A stretch of 64,000 bases of DNA from Streptomyces olivoverticillatus (GTDB lineage: Bacteria > Actinomycetota > Actinomycetes > Streptomycetales > Streptomycetaceae). A program made the position numbers and the translations under genes. Where the stretch lies: positions 916,013-980,012 of the forward strand of contig NZ_JACHJH010000001.1 in the NCBI RefSeq assembly GCF_014203555.1, in the 5' to 3' direction. Below the pieces are notes generated by a model, which made no database searches, was not told where the DNA came from, and saw nothing but the letters and a program-made list of their open reading frames with translations. Numbering within the stretch: position 1 is the stretch's first letter; each line of letters starts with the position of its first letter. Shown piece after piece: positions 48,463 through 56,575 of the stretch.

Positions 48463-50541
48463 GTGCCCCCGCACGTAACGAACGCGCCCGCGACGAACGC
48501 GAACGACCCCCTTGAGCGCGAGCGGACCCATCTCGCCTCGTCGCGCGCCGCGCTGCGGGCCATGCGGGCCGATGTCGAGGCGCTCGACATCAAGGACGTC
48601 ACCGCGAACTGGGTCAACGCCGCCGTTCTGCAGCGGCAGATCGACGAGCGGATCACCGCTCTCGCCGATCTCGCGCACGCCCCGCTCTTCTTCGGCCGGC
48701 TGGATTATCTGCACGCGCCGGGCGTGGAGCGGTCGGAGGGCGCTGAGGGCGAGCAGTTCTACATCGGGCGCCGGCACGTGCACGACGCGGTGGGCGACCC
48801 GATGGTGATCGACTGGCGGGCGCCCGTCTCGCAGCCGTTCTACCGGGCGTCGAAGAAGGAGCCGATGGACGTGCGGATGCGCCGTCGCTTCGGCTACACG
48901 GGCGGGGATCTGACCGCCTACGAGGACGAGGACCTGACCGACACCGCCGCCGAGGCGCAGGCCAGCAGGCTGCTGCAGACGGAGATCGAGCGCCCGCGCG
49001 TGGGCCCGATGCGGGACATCGTGGCGACGATCCAGCCGGAGCAGGACGAGATCGTGCGCGCCGGGATCGGCGGCACGGTGTGCGTGCAGGGTGCGCCGGG
49101 CACGGGGAAGACGGCGGTGGGCCTGCACCGGGTGGCGTATCTGCTGTACGCGCACCGCGAGCGGCTGGCCCGCACCGGCACGCTGGTGATCGGCCCGAAC
49201 CGGTCCTTCCTGCACTACATCGAGCAAGTGCTGCCCGCGCTGGGCGAGTTGAACGTGGCGCAGGCCACGGTCGACGACCTGGTGGCGCATGTCGAGGTGC
49301 GCGGTGCGGACGGCGCGGCCGCGGCCCGCATCAAGGGCGACGCGCGGATGGCGGAGGTGCTGCGGCGGGCGGTGCGGGCGGGGGTGCGGATGCCCGTCGA
49401 GCCGGTGGTGGTCGTGCGCGGCTCGCGGCGCTGGCGCGTCCCGGCGTACGAGGTCGAGGAGATCGTGCGCGAGCTGCTCGGTCGCGACATCCGCTACGGC
49501 GCCGCCCGCGATGCGCTGCCGCAGCGCATCGCGCACGCCGTGCTCGTCCGCATGGAGCAGGCGGGCGAGGCCCCGGACGACCGGGTGCAGGACGCGGTGG
49601 CGCGCAACGCGGCGGTGAAGGCCGCGGTCAAGGAGATCTGGCCGGCGGTGGAGCCGGCCAAGCTGGTGCTGCGGCTGCTGGCGGACGCGCAGTTCCTGGC
49701 GGAGCACGCGGCCGGGCTGCTGAGCGAGGAGGAGCAGCAGGAGATCCTGTGGGCGAAGCCCGCCCGCAGCGTGAAGGCGGCCAAGTGGTCCGCGGCGGAC
49801 GCGGTGTTGATCGACGAGGCCATGGACCTGGTGGCCCGTACGCAGTCGCTGGGGCATGTGGTGCTGGACGAGGCGCAGGACCTGTCGCCCATGCAGTACC
49901 GGGCGGTGGGCCGCCGCTGCACGACGGGTTCGGCGACGGTCCTGGGCGACCTGGCGCAGGGCACGACGCCGTGGGCGACCGCGAGCTGGCCGGAGGCGCT
50001 GACCCATCTGGGCAAGCCGGAGGCGGCGGTCGAGGAGCTGACGCAGGGCTTCCGCGTGCCGCGCACGGTGATCGCGTACGCGTCGCGGCTGCTGCCGTCG
50101 ATCGCGCCCGGCCTGTCGGAGGCGACGTCGATGCGGGAGTCGCCGGGCGACTTCTCGGTGCGGGAGGTGGCGCCGGACGCGCTGGACGCGGCGGTGGTCG
50201 AGGCGTGCCGCGAGGCGCTGGGCCGCGAGGGGTCGATCGGCCTGATCGCGGCGGACGACCGGATCCCGGTGCTGGCGGAGGCGCTGGAGGCGGCCGGGCT
50301 CGCCCATCTTGCGCCCGGCGCGGAGACGAGCGCGCAGTCCCGGCTGACGCTGGTGCCGGCCACGCTGGCGAAGGGCCTGGAGTACGACTACGTGGTGCTG
50401 GACGAACCCGCGGCGGTGGTGGCGGGCGAGCCGGACGGGCGCACGGGGCTGCGGCGGCTGTACGTCGCGCTGACGCGGGCCGTGTCGGGGCTGACGGTGG
50501 TGCACGCGGCGCCGCTTCCGGCGGAGTTGAACCAGCTCTAG
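48463..50541 (+). CDS. helD: HelD-type RNA polymerase-recycling factor (UvrD/RecQ-like helicase)
   Basis: A 692-residue superfamily-1 ATPase of the actinobacterial (class II) HelD group. The N-terminal coiled coil (ERERTHLASSRAALRAMRAD) reaches into the RNA polymerase secondary channel in studied homologs, then HDAVGDPMVIDWRAPVSQPF opens the 1A domain. Walker A is VQGAPGTGKTAVGLHRVAYL (about 207-226), Walker B VVLDEAQDLSPMQ (about 464-476), and the C-terminal motif LYVALTRAVSGLTVVH. HelD removes stalled RNA polymerase and in mycobacteria contributes to rifampicin tolerance. GTG start with AGGAGG upstream. Function is inferred by family. Confidence 0.9.
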   Translation: MPPHVTNAPATNANDPLERERTHLASSRAALRAMRADVEALDIKDVTANWVNAAVLQRQIDERITALADLAHAPLFFGRLDYLHAPGVERSEGAEGEQFYIGRRHVHDAVGDPMVIDWRAPVSQPFYRASKKEPMDVRMRRRFGYTGGDLTAYEDEDLTDTAAEAQASRLLQTEIERPRVGPMRDIVATIQPEQDEIVRAGIGGTVCVQGAPGTGKTAVGLHRVAYLLYAHRERLARTGTLVIGPNRSFLHYIEQVLPALGELNVAQATVDDLVAHVEVRGADGAAAARIKGDARMAEVLRRAVRAGVRMPVEPVVVVRGSRRWRVPAYEVEEIVRELLGRDIRYGAARDALPQRIAHAVLVRMEQAGEAPDDRVQDAVARNAAVKAAVKEIWPAVEPAKLVLRLLADAQFLAEHAAGLLSEEEQQEILWAKPARSVKAAKWSAADAVLIDEAMDLVARTQSLGHVVLDEAQDLSPMQYRAVGRRCTTGSATVLGDLAQGTTPWATASWPEALTHLGKPEAAVEELTQGFRVPRTVIAYASRLLPSIAPGLSEATSMRESPGDFSVREVAPDALDAAVVEACREALGREGSIGLIAADDRIPVLAEALEAAGLAHLAPGAETSAQSRLTLVPATLAKGLEYDYVVLDEPAAVVAGEPDGRTGLRRLYVALTRAVSGLTVVHAAPLPAELNQL

Positions 50542-50545
50542 GGCG

Positions 50546-50875
50546 TCACTCGCGAGCGGCGAGCAGCGCCGCCACGAGCCCGGGGAAGCGGGCGTCGAGG
50601 TCGGCGCGCCGCAGTTGCACGTAGCGGACCCGGCCGGCCGCCCGCGTCGAGGTGATGCCGGCTTCCCGCATCACCTTCATGTGGTGCGACACCGTCGACT
50701 TGTGCAAGTGCATGACGCCCAGCCGTTCGGACGAGCAGTCGTACTCGCCGCCGGCCGCGTATACCTGGAAAAGCTGCAGCCGCACGGGGTCGCCGAGGGC
50801 GTGCAGCACCTTCACCAGCTCGATCTCCGCGGCGGCGGGCTGCGGCAGCAGCTCCCCTTCGGTGGTCGCGGTCAT
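50546..50875 (-). CDS. ArsR family transcriptional regulator
   Basis: A 109-residue winged-helix repressor from ATG 50875 (GGAGG upstream). The HTH reads VKVLHALGDPVRLQLFQVYA, then LGVMHLHKSTVSHHMKVMRE and the wing AGRVRYVQLRRAD. Cys and His residues near the recognition helix (YDCSSE, MHLHKS) could bind metal, but the canonical ELCVCDL metal site is absent, so a non-metal signal is more likely. It diverges from an MFS exporter whose promoter contains two copies of a palindromic site. Its stop is five bases from the convergent helD stop. Confidence 0.9.
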   Translation of the reverse strand: MTATTEGELLPQPAAAEIELVKVLHALGDPVRLQLFQVYAAGGEYDCSSERLGVMHLHKSTVSHHMKVMREAGITSTRAAGRVRYVQLRRADLDARFPGLVAALLAARE

Positions 50876-50905
50876 GACACACCCCCTCCAGACGGCTTGC
50901 AAATG

Positions 50906-50951
50906 GTTTGACATCCATCAAACAATCCATATTGTTTGGCGTACATCAAAC
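50906..50951. promoter_or_regulatory. Duplicated 18-base operator overlapping the exporter promoter
   Basis: GTTTGACATCCATCAAAC (50906-50923) and GTTTGGCGTACATCAAAC (50934-50951) are near-identical palindromes exactly 28 bases apart. A consensus-like promoter is embedded: TTGACA at 50908-50913, a 16-base spacer, and TATTGT at 50930-50935. Each palindrome covers one promoter element, so an ArsR dimer pair would exclude RNA polymerase. The adjacent divergent ArsR gene is the obvious regulator. Confidence 0.85.
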
Positions 50952-50976
50952 TTTACTGCCATCCGGGGGTCCCACC

Positions 50977-52173
50977 GTGCGTCTACGCCTGCTCCTGCTC
51001 GCCCTGGGCACGTTCGCCATCGGCACCGACGCGATGGTCACCGCCGGCATCCTGGGCCTCGTCGCCCACGACCTGGACGTCTCGGTCTCGGCGGCCGGGC
51101 AGATGGTCACCGTCTTCGCGCTCTCTTACGCGCTCCTGGCGCCCGTGCTCGCCACCGCGACCGCCCGCTGGCCGCGCCGCCGCCTGCTGCTCACGGCGCT
51201 GGCGCTCTTCACGGCGGGCAACCTGCTCAGCGCCCTCGCCCCCACGTTCGCGCTGCTGCTGGCCACCCGGGTGCTGGCCGCGGCGGGCGCCGCGCTCTAC
51301 TCGCCGACCGCCAGCGCCGTCGCCACCTCGCTCGTACCGCCGCAGCAGCGCGGCCGGGCGCTGGCGACCGTGCTCGGCGGCATGACCGTGGCCACCGCGC
51401 TCGGCGTGCCGCTCGGCACCTACCTCGGGCGCAGCGACTGGCGGCTGACCATGTGGCTCGTCGTGGCGCTGGGCACGGTCGCCTTCGCCGGGCTCGCGGC
51501 CCTGCTGCGCGAACCGCCCGCGACCGGCGGCGCCCCCGGGCTGCGCGAGCGACTCGCCCCGCTGCGCGACCGCCGGGTGGTGTGGGCGGCGGCCACGACG
51601 TTCGCCTTCTTCCTGACCTTCAACTCCGTCTACATCTACCTCGCGACGGCGGTGCACCGCGCGACGGGCGGCGACGCGTCGCGGCTCTCCATGGTCATGC
51701 TGGTCACCGGCCTGGCCTCGGTCGCGGGCAGCTGGACCGGCGGGCGCGCCGTGGACCGCTTCGGCGTACGGACCGTCCTGCTCAGCGGGAGCGCGGCGAC
51801 GGTGGTGTGCTTCGCGCTGCTGCCCTGGCTGGGCCGGACGATGCCGGGCGCGCTGGCGTACGCGGTGGCGACCCCGCTCGCGGGCTGGGCCGTGGCGGTG
51901 GCCCTCCCGCACCGCATGGCCTCCCTGGCCCCGGCGAGCGCGCCGCTGCTGCTCTCCCTCAACAGCAGCGCGCTGTACCTGGGCATGGCGGCGGCGGGCG
52001 GGGCGGGCAGCCTCTTCATCACGGTCCTGGGCGAGCGGGCGTTCCCCTGGGCGTCGGCGGTCCTGGCCCTGGCGACGGTGGGGCTGGCGGCGGTCACGAC
52101 CCGCAGCGCCACGGCTAACGAGGGAGGGGCCTACGCCCCGTCCACCGCCGAACGCCAGACCCGCACCGCCTGA
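50977..52173 (+). CDS. MFS transporter (drug-efflux type) controlled by ArsR
   Basis: A 398-residue 12-helix permease. GTG 50977 is taken because GGGGG precedes it and translation from the upstream in-frame TTG would lie inside the operator. Helices begin LLLLALGTFAIGTDAMVTAG; the loop signature is not classic, but LATVLGGMTVATALGVPLGT (motif C-like, antiporter motif) is clear, and AGSWTGGRAVDRFGVRTVLL marks the second half. This pattern matches the AraJ/CmlA-type DHA1 efflux group. Substrate unknown; the operator arrangement predicts induction by the ArsR ligand. It overlaps the convergent cutC gene by 43 bases. Confidence 0.9.
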   Translation: MRLRLLLLALGTFAIGTDAMVTAGILGLVAHDLDVSVSAAGQMVTVFALSYALLAPVLATATARWPRRRLLLTALALFTAGNLLSALAPTFALLLATRVLAAAGAALYSPTASAVATSLVPPQQRGRALATVLGGMTVATALGVPLGTYLGRSDWRLTMWLVVALGTVAFAGLAALLREPPATGGAPGLRERLAPLRDRRVVWAAATTFAFFLTFNSVYIYLATAVHRATGGDASRLSMVMLVTGLASVAGSWTGGRAVDRFGVRTVLLSGSAATVVCFALLPWLGRTMPGALAYAVATPLAGWAVAVALPHRMASLAPASAPLLLSLNSSALYLGMAAAGGAGSLFITVLGERAFPWASAVLALATVGLAAVTTRSATANEGGAYAPSTAERQTRTA

Positions 52174-52835
52174 GCCGACACGGGCGCGTCCCAGCCGCCG
52201 GGCCGCACCGCACCGCCGACGTGAAAGGCGGAGATCCCGGCGCCTCGCAGCACGGGCACGTGCTTGAGCCGCAGCCCGCCGCCCACCAGGATCCGCGGCT
52301 CGTAGCCGGGCTCGTCCCCGCGCCCCGCCTCCGCCAGCAACGTCGGCAGCCCCTCGTCGACCCCGGACGCCGACCCGGCGGTCAGGTACGTGTCCAGCCC
52401 CGGCTGGTCCGCCAGCTGCTTGCGCACCGCATCCCGGTCCGCGGCCCGGTCCAGGGCCCGGTGGAACGTCCACCGGGCCTGCGGACCCATCGCGTCCGCG
52501 AGCGCGGCCACCGCGGCCAGATCCGCCCGGCCGTCGTCACCGAGAAAGCCCAGGACGAACTCCCGCGCCCCCTCCGCCCGCAGCGCCCGCGCGGTCTCGC
52601 AGAGCGCCTCCAGCGCCCCCGCACCCCCGGCGGCGAAGCCGTCCTCGGCACGCAACATCACCCGCACCGGTATCCCGACGGCGGCCCGTACGGCCGCGAA
52701 CGTCTCCAGGGCGGGGGTGAGCCCGTCGGCGCCCATGTCGCTGACCAGTTCGAGCCGATCCGCCCCTCCGGCCTGCGCGGCCACCGCGTCCTCGACATCG
52801 AGCGCGATTACCTCCAAGATCGCACCGTTACCCAC
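52131..52835 (-). CDS. cutC: CutC family protein (copper homeostasis-type TIM barrel)
   Basis: A 234-residue TIM-barrel protein. GTG 52835 starts MGNGAILEVIALDVEDAVAA, the CutC N-terminus, and AGGADRLELVSDMGADGLTP carries the hallmark GADRIEL-type motif. Further conserved blocks are RVMLRAEDGFAAGG, FVLGFLGDDG, TFHRALDRA and LVGGGLRLKHVPVL. AAAGGTG is upstream. CutC proteins are linked to copper tolerance in some bacteria, but the activity is disputed. A palindrome GTTAC-ACAC-GTAAC (52855-52868) precedes the start. It is convergent with the MFS exporter. Confidence 0.9.
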   Translation of the reverse strand: MGNGAILEVIALDVEDAVAAQAGGADRLELVSDMGADGLTPALETFAAVRAAVGIPVRVMLRAEDGFAAGGAGALEALCETARALRAEGAREFVLGFLGDDGRADLAAVAALADAMGPQARWTFHRALDRAADRDAVRKQLADQPGLDTYLTAGSASGVDEGLPTLLAEAGRGDEPGYEPRILVGGGLRLKHVPVLRGAGISAFHVGGAVRPGGWDAPVSAQAVRVWRSAVDGA

Positions 52836-52854
52836 GTGACACCTTTCCTCTCTG

Positions 52855-52868
52855 GTTACACACGTAAC
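52855..52868. promoter_or_regulatory. GTTAC-ACAC-GTAAC palindrome upstream of cutC
   Basis: GTTAC (52855-52859) and GTAAC (52864-52868) form a perfect inverted repeat with spacer ACAC, 20 bases upstream of the cutC start. It may be a cis-regulatory site. GntR- or LacI-type regulators bind symmetrical sites of this size, but no partner can be named from the sequence alone. Confidence 0.5.
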
Positions 52869-52992
52869 GCTGAACAACGTGCGTGCAATCTCTTACAGCC
52901 GTCCCGTCGTGGCGTCGCGAGGACGACAAGAGGTCTAGTCCAATAACACAGCGTAAGTCCTGCGAGGCGTTCACGGCACACGGCCTGGCCGG

Positions 52993-53141
52993 GTGCACAC
53001 CAGGCACTGCGGGGACGTGGGCCTGAGCGGCTATGACCCCAACATCGTTTACCCCGGCTATGACGCGCTCATGGAGACTGTTCGCGCTGGTGAGTGCGAC
53101 GCGGTCGTGATCTTCCAGCTGTCCCACCGCCATTTCGGCAC
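52993..53141 (+). pseudogene. Serine recombinase (resolvase/integrase) N-terminal-domain fragment
   Basis: A short in-frame stretch reads LSGYDPNIVYPGYDALMETV, then RAGECDAVVIFQLSH. This matches the resolvase catalytic domain after the active-site Ser region, where family members have the pattern (D)LSGxxxxRPGYxxLLxxVRxGxxDAVVVxxLSRLxR. The catalytic N-terminus and the entire DNA-binding C-terminal part are missing, so it is a remnant of a large serine integrase. Its position at the edge of a small-gene block (53.3-55.8 kb) suggests it once integrated that block. Confidence 0.65.
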
Positions 53142-53308
53142 CGTCGGGGCTCAGGTGCCCCACCCCCTGGCCCCCCGTCTGCCCGCCGTGGCAGGCGCTG
53201 GGGCCTTTGGCGTTTCAACTTCCTTAGCCCATCGCCCCCTTGACGCGGCACGCGTAGACGGCGAGCCTCATAGACGTCTGTAGAACCGGCAGACCGACGG
53301 AGGCTGTC

Positions 53309-53551
53309 ATGGCGCTACTGTTCATCGCGAAGGACCCGAACACCAACGGGACTCAGTGCCCCACGGCCTGGGTTGATGACGAGGCACAGGAGATCGTCGT
53401 CCAGGGCTGGAAGGCGGGGGAAGCGCTGCTGGCCCAGTGCCTGCAGTCGGGCCCCATTCCGGACAGTGAAGCGGTGGTGAGGCTGCCCATCCGCATGGTG
53501 CCCGCCATCAGGGAGGCTTGTGATGTCGCAGACCGACTTGGCGTTCGCTGA
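53309..53551 (+). CDS. Small protein upstream of DUF6879 (80 residues)
   Basis: An 80-residue ORF (ATG 53309, GGAGG just upstream): MALLFIAKDPNTNGTQCPTA, then WVDDEAQEIVVQGWKAGEAL and VRLPIRMVPAIREACDVADR. It shares the CPT-(x)-W...VVQG pattern with the 67-residue ORF at 20728-20931. It overlaps the DUF6879 start by 29 bases, and the order small ORF then DUF6879 is the same as in the other copy. An AGACGTCT palindrome lies about 35 bases upstream. Function unknown; the two proteins may interact. Confidence 0.8.
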   Translation: MALLFIAKDPNTNGTQCPTAWVDDEAQEIVVQGWKAGEALLAQCLQSGPIPDSEAVVRLPIRMVPAIREACDVADRLGVR

Positions 53552-54044
53552 TCTACTGGCGAAGACCCGGTACTCGGCGGTCCACCTTGAGATGCGCGAT
53601 TCGTATGGCATCGGTGAAGAGGCCGCCGAATTCGAAGCGTGGCGTTCGGGATGGCGACCGTCTCCGGAGCCCGATACATGGTGGAACGACTTTCACGCCA
53701 TGGTGCGCGAGGCCGTCGCGCGCGGAGTCGTGTTCCGTCGTGCCCGGGTCGTCTCGGAGCCGGTAAGCGACTACATCAAGTACGAGCACGGCTGCACGTA
53801 TCAGAACATTGCGGCGGGGGAGTTGGTCCGTTGGCTTCCCCGCCGGAAGGCGTCAGACCTCACCCTGCCCGGCAATGACTTCTGGCTGTTCGACAGCGAA
53901 ATCATCATGTGGAACCACTTCACCGGAGATGGCGGCTCGGCCGGACCTGAACTGGATGAGCGGCCTGCCGTGGCGAAGCTGTGCGCCACGGCGTTCGATG
54001 CTGTGTGGAACCGGGCGACGCCCCACGAGGAGTACCGGGTCTGA
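53523..54044 (+). CDS. DUF6879 family protein (intact copy)
   Basis: A 173-residue protein from ATG 53523 (GTG 53520 also possible; GGGAGG upstream). The N-terminal helical part (FADLLAKTRYSAVHLEMRDS, YGIGEEAAEFEAWRSG) is followed by the DUF6879 core RARVVSEPVSDYIKYEHGCT and LPGNDFWLFDSEIIMWNHFT, ending AFDAVWNRATPHEEYRV. This is the full-length counterpart of the frameshifted gene at 20230-20735. DUF6879 genes are widespread in Streptomyces next to HTH regulators of the DUF5753 type, as here, and have been considered toxin-antitoxin-like; the function is not established. Confidence 0.88.
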   Translation: MSQTDLAFADLLAKTRYSAVHLEMRDSYGIGEEAAEFEAWRSGWRPSPEPDTWWNDFHAMVREAVARGVVFRRARVVSEPVSDYIKYEHGCTYQNIAAGELVRWLPRRKASDLTLPGNDFWLFDSEIIMWNHFTGDGGSAGPELDERPAVAKLCATAFDAVWNRATPHEEYRV

Positions 54045-54060
54045 GTGGCACAGCCAGATC

Positions 54061-54909
54061 ATGCCTACACCCCCATCAAGCAGCATCGCGGCGGCGCGGA
54101 AGGCTGTTGGTGACCGCCTCCGGGAGATCCGGCGCGACGCCGGCCTGACAGCCAAGGAGGTTGCTAGCCGAGCCGGTTGGTACCCCTCCAAAGCCTCGCG
54201 CCTGGAGAACGCCGTCACGCCGCCATCCGACGCCGACATTCGCGCATGGTGCGCTGCATGCGGCGTCGATGACGCCGCTGCCGACCTGATCGCCGCCTCC
54301 CGCTCCGCTGACAACATGTACGTGGAGTGGAGGCGGGTTCAGCGCACTGGCCTGCGCAGACTCCAAGAATCCTACGTGCCGCTATTCGAGCGCACCCGGG
54401 TCTTCCGCGTCTACTGCTCCAACGTCGTGCCTGGCGTTCTCCAAACCCACGCCTATGCCACAGCCCTGCTGAGCGCTATCACCGATTTTCACGGCACGCC
54501 CAATGACGTGGCTGAGGCCGTGGAAGCGCGGCTGACTCGGTCACACGTCGTTCGCGAGGGTAACCACCGTTTCGCGTTGCTGATGGAGGAGTCGGTCCTG
54601 CGGCATCGCGTCGGCGACGCCGAGACGATGGCGGGCCAGCTTGGATACCTGCTGTCCGTGATGGCGTATCCGTCGGTCTCCCTGGGCGTGATCCCGTTCT
54701 CCGTCTCTCGCCGGATGTGGATGATCGAGACATTCAGCATCTACGACGCGGAAATGGCGCAAGTCGAATTGCTCACGGCACAGGTGAACGTGACGGCGCC
54801 GTCCGAGGTGGGGCAGTACCTCAAGGCGTTCGGAGAGATGGCAGAGCTGGCGGTGTACGGCGCCAAGGCCCGGACACTCATCACCGCCGCCGTTGACGCG
54901 CTCGGGTAA
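54061..54909 (+). CDS. XRE-family regulator with DUF5753 domain
   Basis: A 282-residue regulator. ATG 54061 (MPTPPSSSIAAARKAVGDRL) begins the HTH: REIRRDAGLTAKEVASRAGW, then YPSKASRLENAVTPPSDADI. The C-terminal DUF5753 domain is present: FRVYCSNVVPGVLQTHAYAT, EAVEARLTRSHVVREGNHRF and GVIPFSVSRRMWMIETFSIY. Such proteins partner with DUF397 or DUF6879 modules in Streptomyces and several influence antibiotic production or sporulation. Here it directly follows the DUF6879 gene, spaced 16 bases. No DUF397 gene is adjacent. Confidence 0.93.
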   Translation: MPTPPSSSIAAARKAVGDRLREIRRDAGLTAKEVASRAGWYPSKASRLENAVTPPSDADIRAWCAACGVDDAAADLIAASRSADNMYVEWRRVQRTGLRRLQESYVPLFERTRVFRVYCSNVVPGVLQTHAYATALLSAITDFHGTPNDVAEAVEARLTRSHVVREGNHRFALLMEESVLRHRVGDAETMAGQLGYLLSVMAYPSVSLGVIPFSVSRRMWMIETFSIYDAEMAQVELLTAQVNVTAPSEVGQYLKAFGEMAELAVYGAKARTLITAAVDALG

Positions 54910-54971
54910 CTCGCGTGGAACTTCATAGAACTTTGTTGGGGCCGGACGGCCCGACTTCCTAGCCTGTCGGC

Positions 54972-55196
54972 ATGGCAAGCAGCAGAGAGCCGACGCCGGT
55001 CAAAGCCCCGCTGATGACTCTGCGGGTCAGCCGCGACAACGGGCGAACGTACGGACCGACACGGGCGGTACGGGCGGGCGACCCCGTGATCATCCTGGAG
55101 AACCCGGTCCGCTACCCGCCGTGTGAGTGCCCCCGCTGTGCGCCCGAGTGCCAGGCGTCGCGGGCGATATCGGCCCGCTCTCTGCGGCCTGCCTAG
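54972..55196 (+). CDS. Small Cys-rich hypothetical protein (74 residues)
   Basis: A 74-residue ORF from ATG 54972: MASSREPTPVKAPLMTLRVS, then RDNGRTYGPTRAVRAGDPVI, and a Cys cluster YPPCECPRCAPECQASRA (C-x-C-x2-C-x3-C) that could bind a metal ion. The pattern of an N-terminal strand-loop-strand with 'DNGRTYG' is shared by small proteins in Streptomyces mobile elements. No enzymatic motif is visible. A plausible -10 (TAGCCT) lies shortly upstream, suggesting a leaderless or short-leader transcript. Confidence 0.65.
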   Translation: MASSREPTPVKAPLMTLRVSRDNGRTYGPTRAVRAGDPVIILENPVRYPPCECPRCAPECQASRAISARSLRPA

Positions 55197-55292
55197 CCCC
55201 CCCCCCGCTCCGATCGGCGTCCTCAGCCATTCCCAGGTCGAGTGACTGGAGAGGGCTCAGGTTCGAGCACCACCCTTCCGAGGAGGTAAGAC

Positions 55293-55769
55293 GTGACCAT
55301 CGTTGAGGCACGGCCCGCGATCGACGCGGGAACCCTGGTCAGTGCGGAGCTGCGGGAGACCATCGCCGCCGACGTGCGGGCCAAGTACGACCACATCCCG
55401 GCGGGCATGGCCCGCCGGGGCGTCGGCCAGATGCTGGCATTTGTGGCCGCCAGCGCTGCCAGTGAGAAGCCTCTGAGCCCGTCCCCGCTGGTGGACGACT
55501 TCTGGCACGCGTTCGTCCTGCGGACCAAGGCGTACGCCGACTTCTGCCAGGAGACGTTCGGGAAGTTCGTCCACCACCAGCCCGGCTACCTGGACCGCGA
55601 GGCGCACGGCGGTGGCAAGGTGCTGCGTGCCCGGACCGTGGACGCCATCCAGGCGGCCGGGTACGCCGTCGACCTGGAGTTCTGGCCGGAGCTGGACATC
55701 GCCGACTGCTCGCAGTGTCACGCGAACTGCCACAACAGCCCGAAGCACAACGCCGCCAAGACCGGTTGA
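55293..55769 (+). CDS. GRDP-like (glycine-rich domain) family protein
   Basis: A 158-residue protein from GTG 55293 with GAGGAGG upstream. The central VDDFWHAFVLRTKAYADFCQ, then ETFGKFVHHQPG, matches the pattern D-x2-W-H-x3-x2-T-x2-Y-x2-F-C of the glycine-rich-domain-containing (GRDP) family, and the C-terminus is rich in Cys and His (IADCSQCHANCHNSPKHN), which may bind metal. Function is unknown. It is part of the 53-56 kb accessory block and precedes a methyltransferase. Confidence 0.75.
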   Translation: MTIVEARPAIDAGTLVSAELRETIAADVRAKYDHIPAGMARRGVGQMLAFVAASAASEKPLSPSPLVDDFWHAFVLRTKAYADFCQETFGKFVHHQPGYLDREAHGGGKVLRARTVDAIQAAGYAVDLEFWPELDIADCSQCHANCHNSPKHNAAKTG

Positions 55770-55846
55770 TCAGCGCACAGGCATCCAGGCCGGCCGTACC
55801 CGCGTGGTGCGGCTGGCCGCGCCCATGAATTACGACGGAGGAGCAC

Positions 55847-56572
55847 GTGACCGACACGACGGCGTGGGACACCTACGCCCGCAGGAAGCCCGGCGGCCGG
55901 CGGGAGAAGAACGCCAAGGGCGAGACCACCTGGTTCAACTGGACCCAGTACCCCGACCACGGCCCCGGAATCGAGGTTCTGGGCGAGGCCGATAAGGCGT
56001 CTGTCCTGGAGCTCGGGTGCGGCACAGGGGGGAACCTCGCCCACGTCGCCACCCTCGGGCACCGCGCCGTCGGCGTCGACGTCTCCCCCGTCCAGCTCAA
56101 CGCCGCCCGCGAGCGCTGGGGCGACCTGCCGGGCCTGGAACTGCACCAGCGCGGCGCGCTCGACTTCATGAGCGAGACCACCGAGCGCTTCGACGCCGTG
56201 TACTCCGTCTTCGGCGCCATCTGGTTCACCGACCCAAACCAGATGCTCCCCGCCATCCGCCAGGTCCTCAAGCCCGGCGGCGTGCTCGCCTTCTCCCAGC
56301 GGCCCCCGGTCGAAGGCTGCTACGGCTGCCAGGCGTCCTACATCAACCAGGCCGACGACCCCAACCCCCTCGTCGTCAAGCGCTGGGACTACACCCCCGA
56401 GATGTGGGCCGACCGACTGAAGCAGCACGGCTTCCGCTACCCCCTGGCGAACGAGATCACCCCGCCCGAGGTCTGGAAGACCGGCACGCTCCTCGTCCGC
56501 GCCCTGGCACCCGGCGCCCGAGTCCCGCCGCCTGGGGAGAAACCCGGAGAGAAAGCCGTACCCCACAATTGA
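55847..56572 (+). CDS. Class I SAM-dependent methyltransferase
   Basis: A 241-residue enzyme starting GTG 55847 (ACGGAGGAG upstream). Motif I is VLELGCGTGGNLAHVATLGH (about residues 50-69), motif II VGVDVSPVQLNAARE, and motif IV/post-motif LDFMSETTERFDAVYSVFGA. An unusual aromatic N-terminus (WFNWTQYPDHGPG) and a C-terminal stretch with repeated Trp and Cys (EGCYGCQASYINQADD) distinguish it from UbiE-type proteins. Substrate unknown. It precedes an HD hydrolase by three bases, so both may be one operon. Confidence 0.88.
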   Translation: MTDTTAWDTYARRKPGGRREKNAKGETTWFNWTQYPDHGPGIEVLGEADKASVLELGCGTGGNLAHVATLGHRAVGVDVSPVQLNAARERWGDLPGLELHQRGALDFMSETTERFDAVYSVFGAIWFTDPNQMLPAIRQVLKPGGVLAFSQRPPVEGCYGCQASYINQADDPNPLVVKRWDYTPEMWADRLKQHGFRYPLANEITPPEVWKTGTLLVRALAPGARVPPPGEKPGEKAVPHN

Positions 56573-56575
56573 CCC

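Noticed and set aside
55197..55210. Run of C residues as a possible slippery or regulatory tract
   Set aside because: Isolated homopolymer just after a stop, with no associated structure.
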